Part shown: one piece after another, positions 31,450-33,214 of the stretch
How positions within the stretch are numbered: position 1 is the stretch's first letter
Layout of the letters: the number at the start of each line of letters is the position of its first letter
Assembly: GCA_934630485.1 (NCBI GenBank)
Contig: CAKTWD010000005.1
Coordinates: forward strand, 1-33,214
DNA from: an uncultured Eggerthellaceae bacterium
Lineage (GTDB): Bacteria > Actinomycetota > Coriobacteriia > Coriobacteriales > Eggerthellaceae
Direction of reading: 5' to 3'
Length of the DNA: 33,214 nucleotides
Made by a program: the position numbers and the translations under genes
Notes under the pieces: model-generated
Seen by the model: the letters and a program-made list of their open reading frames with translations, nothing else
Told to the model about the DNA's origin: nothing
Database searches by the model: none

Positions 31450-32784
31450 TCAAGAGCGTGTTGCTCGCTCTGGATCAATCGACATCGTCGCAAAATGATG
31501 ATGCATGAACTCATCATCGTAGTGCTCGTCGAAAAATTCTGCCACAGGCGTATCAATCGGAACGCCTGCCATACGCGAGTACCAACACTCAAATGACATC
31601 AGCGTCATGCCGGCATTCACGATCATGAACGTCGCACAGATAGTGGTCACTGCGTATCGCCAATTCCACGGAATCCTATTGATCAGCTCCAGAACCTTCG
31701 GTACGACGAATTTTATGAAGATGAGTCCCAGCGCGCCCCAACAAACCATATGAAACAAATCAGTGCGACCGTCGATATTGAAGGGCTCAGTGCTGTAATC
31801 CCACGATGAAATGCCAAATGCAAACTGGAAAAACCAGCTGACCGAGAATTCGAACGCGCCGCCAATAAGCGCACTGATAAAGAAGATGATGAACGGGTCC
31901 TTGTCATAGAACTTGTTCAACGGAATCACCATCAGCACGGCGCCAATGCCGTAAATTGGGCTGAACGGACCCCACAGCATGCCGGTTCGGTTCTCGATGC
32001 GATTGTTCAAGAAAGGGCACACGGCAGACTCGAAAATCAAGCCGATGACGCTTGCAATAACAAACAGCCAGAAGATATTGAAGAAGTCGAGCTTCAGATA
32101 TCCTTCGCCTGTTTTATCGCGGCCGAGCATTCCTTCTTCTTGGTCAGCCTTGTCCTCAAGCGCTTTCAGCTTTCGCTGCAAAATGCGCTCTTCGCGCAGC
32201 GTCGGATCAAGAACGGTGTACATCACGATCAAAAATATGAGAACACCGAATGCATAAGCGACGTTCCAGCCAAGGCCTTCAGTCATCATCTCGATGACCA
32301 TCGACGCCACAGCAACCCCGATGAGGGTTTGAGACAAACGAGCTGCGCCGCGGCGCTTGTTACGCGCCAAGCGGATGCCGAGAACCATAAAGAGAACAGT
32401 CTGTACCAGATCCACAAACGCATTGACCGCATACAGGATCAGCGCTTGGGTCGACACCGTGATCTCATACATAGCAGCGAAATCTGTGTCACGGATAGCT
32501 TGGCTCAAAACCAAAATAGAGAAGACATCGACCGGAATCGTAAACAAACTTACGACCACCGCGAGGATTCCGAACACACGCAATGCCGTAGGAAGCTTCC
32601 TTTTTGATACACGGTTGTCTTCCTCATATAACTCGCCTACGCGAGTCTTCACATCGGCAATCGCCTCAATCTGATCGGAATGAATGTCCTCAATAACCGC
32701 GCGAACGTCCTCGGCGTTTTTCTGGATCTTTCTAACGCCTGCCGCTGCACTATCTTCGACGATTCTTTTCACATCATTTGCCAT
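31450..32784 (-). CDS. Multi-pass membrane protein with C-terminal CmpB-type (putative ABC permease) domain
   Basis: This 444-residue protein starts with a soluble, probably coiled-coil N-terminus (residues 1-60, charged, VKRIVEDSAAAGVRKIQKNAEDVRAVIEDI), followed by about four hydrophobic segments to residue 195. A charged cytoplasmic stretch comes next (LREERILQRKLKALEDKADQEEGML). The second membrane half opens with LDFFNIFWLFVIASVIGLIFE and contains GMLWGPFSPIYGIGAVLMVIPL, the hallmark of the CmpB family of putative permeases. AAAGGATG precedes ATG 32782-32784. It lies directly downstream of gyrA, in the position held by the DUF3566 membrane protein in mycobacteria, but is unrelated by eye. 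Transport function is not established for this family. Confidence 0.8.
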   Translation of the reverse strand: MANDVKRIVEDSAAAGVRKIQKNAEDVRAVIEDIHSDQIEAIADVKTRVGELYEEDNRVSKRKLPTALRVFGILAVVVSLFTIPVDVFSILVLSQAIRDTDFAAMYEITVSTQALILYAVNAFVDLVQTVLFMVLGIRLARNKRRGAARLSQTLIGVAVASMVIEMMTEGLGWNVAYAFGVLIFLIVMYTVLDPTLREERILQRKLKALEDKADQEEGMLGRDKTGEGYLKLDFFNIFWLFVIASVIGLIFESAVCPFLNNRIENRTGMLWGPFSPIYGIGAVLMVIPLNKFYDKDPFIIFFISALIGGAFEFSVSWFFQFAFGISSWDYSTEPFNIDGRTDLFHMVCWGALGLIFIKFVVPKVLELINRIPWNWRYAVTTICATFMIVNAGMTLMSFECWYSRMAGVPIDTPVAEFFDEHYDDEFMHHHFATMSIDPERATRS

Positions 32785-32910
32785 GAATACATCCTTTAGC
32801 CGTGTCAGTGGAATGATATCCTGCCCGACTCATTGAACGAAATACCGTATGCGAGAAGTTACCGAAGTTAAATACGAAGTCACACCGATGATAATACCCT
32901 GCTCAACAAA

Positions 32911-32946
32911 TGAAAACGGGAGCGTTTCACGTGAAACGCTCCCGTT
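32911..32946. terminator. gyrA terminator built on a 32-bp perfect palindrome with a parS core
   Basis: Bases 32915-32946 form a perfect palindrome centred at 32930/32931, followed on the minus strand by TTTTCATTTG, so it can end the gyrA mRNA. The central 14 bases, GTTTCACGTGAAAC (32924-32937), are the exact parS core known from Streptomyces and Mycobacterium. One element thus appears to serve transcription termination and ParB binding. Confidence 0.85.
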
Positions 32947-32982
32947 CATCTGGCGTTATATCAGCCTCAGTCGATTAACGGC

Positions 32983-33214
32983 TTAGTCGTCAAGATCCTC
33001 TTCCGACATTTCATCCTTACCATCGGCTTCGATTTCCTCTTGACCAAGTTCATTCTTGTGAACGCGCTTCTTGGCTCGCTTCGAAATAGCGATAACGGAA
33101 ACCTTGTCCTCATCGGCGACGTTCATGATGTGAACGCCCTGAGTCGAACGTCCCTGTTGGGAAATGCCCGAAACAGGGGTGCGAACGGTAAGGCCATCCT
33201 CGGACATGATGATA
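32983..33214 (-). CDS. gyrA: DNA gyrase subunit A, C-terminal end (partial)
   Basis: Only the last ~76 residues are in the window; the gene continues past the right edge. SEDGLTVRTPVSGISQQGRSTQGVHIMNVADEDKVSVIAI is the last blade of the GyrA beta-pinwheel, with GRSTQGV as a GyrA-box-like repeat. An acidic tail ending EDLDD follows, as in other gyrases. GyrA is the DNA-cutting subunit that introduces negative supercoils. gyrA is usually within a few kb of dnaA and oriC, which places the origin to the right. Confidence 0.93.
   Translation of the reverse strand, partial: IIMSEDGLTVRTPVSGISQQGRSTQGVHIMNVADEDKVSVIAISKRAKKRVHKNELGQEEIEADGKDEMSEEDLDD

Overview
The window reads as the origin-proximal chromosome of an anaerobic, moderately GC-rich actinobacterium, most likely a coriobacterium of the Eggerthellaceae type. 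That placement is inferred from gene content: ferredoxin-linked arylpyruvate oxidoreductase, paired DASS anion transporters and paired HemN-like radical SAM proteins. It is supported by the order gyrA - membrane protein gene - tRNA-Ile - tRNA-Ala, which other actinobacteria also show. Nearly all genes lie on the minus strand, co-directional with a fork arriving from the right. The partial gyrA at the right edge and perfect or near-perfect parS sites suggest that oriC lies not far beyond base 33214. No insertion sequence, prophage or CRISPR array was seen.

Layout. Positions 1-3140: an Rrf2 regulator (-), then a 5-formyl-THF cyclo-ligase with a large insert (+) and a phenylacetate-CoA ligase (+). 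3180-5750: iorBA, convergent with the ligase. Together these look like an aromatic amino acid fermentation module running from arylpyruvate to arylacetyl-CoA and arylacetate. 5780-6480: purE, with its stop codon overlapping the start of a 57-residue VbhA-like Fic antitoxin that has no visible toxin. 6640-11090: tRNA-Phe, two paralogous DASS transporters and a divergent LysR regulator, with palindromic sites in both transporter promoters. 11340-15330: an operon purA-purD-HemN-like. 15390-19040: a YhaO/YhaN pair (SbcD/SbcC-like) with a parS-like site inside yhaN. 19190-22430: the replication and ribosome cluster rpsF-ssb-rpsR-rplI followed by dnaB.

Positions 22730-31340: an acidic unknown protein whose frame appears broken at a run of six G, two tRNA-Ser genes, a lone ABC ATPase, a parvulin-type foldase lipoprotein, TypA, a membrane J-domain protein, a second HemN-like gene on the plus strand, a small lipoprotein, and tRNA-Ala and tRNA-Ile. 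31450-33214: a CmpB-type membrane protein, a 32-bp perfect palindrome that is both the gyrA terminator and a perfect 14-bp parS core, and the 3' end of gyrA.

The most unusual observations are the orphan Fic-type antitoxin coupled to purE, parS embedded in the gyrA terminator, the G6 frameshift, and a hairpin between tRNA-Ile and tRNA-Ala that can compete for the tRNA-Ala acceptor strand.
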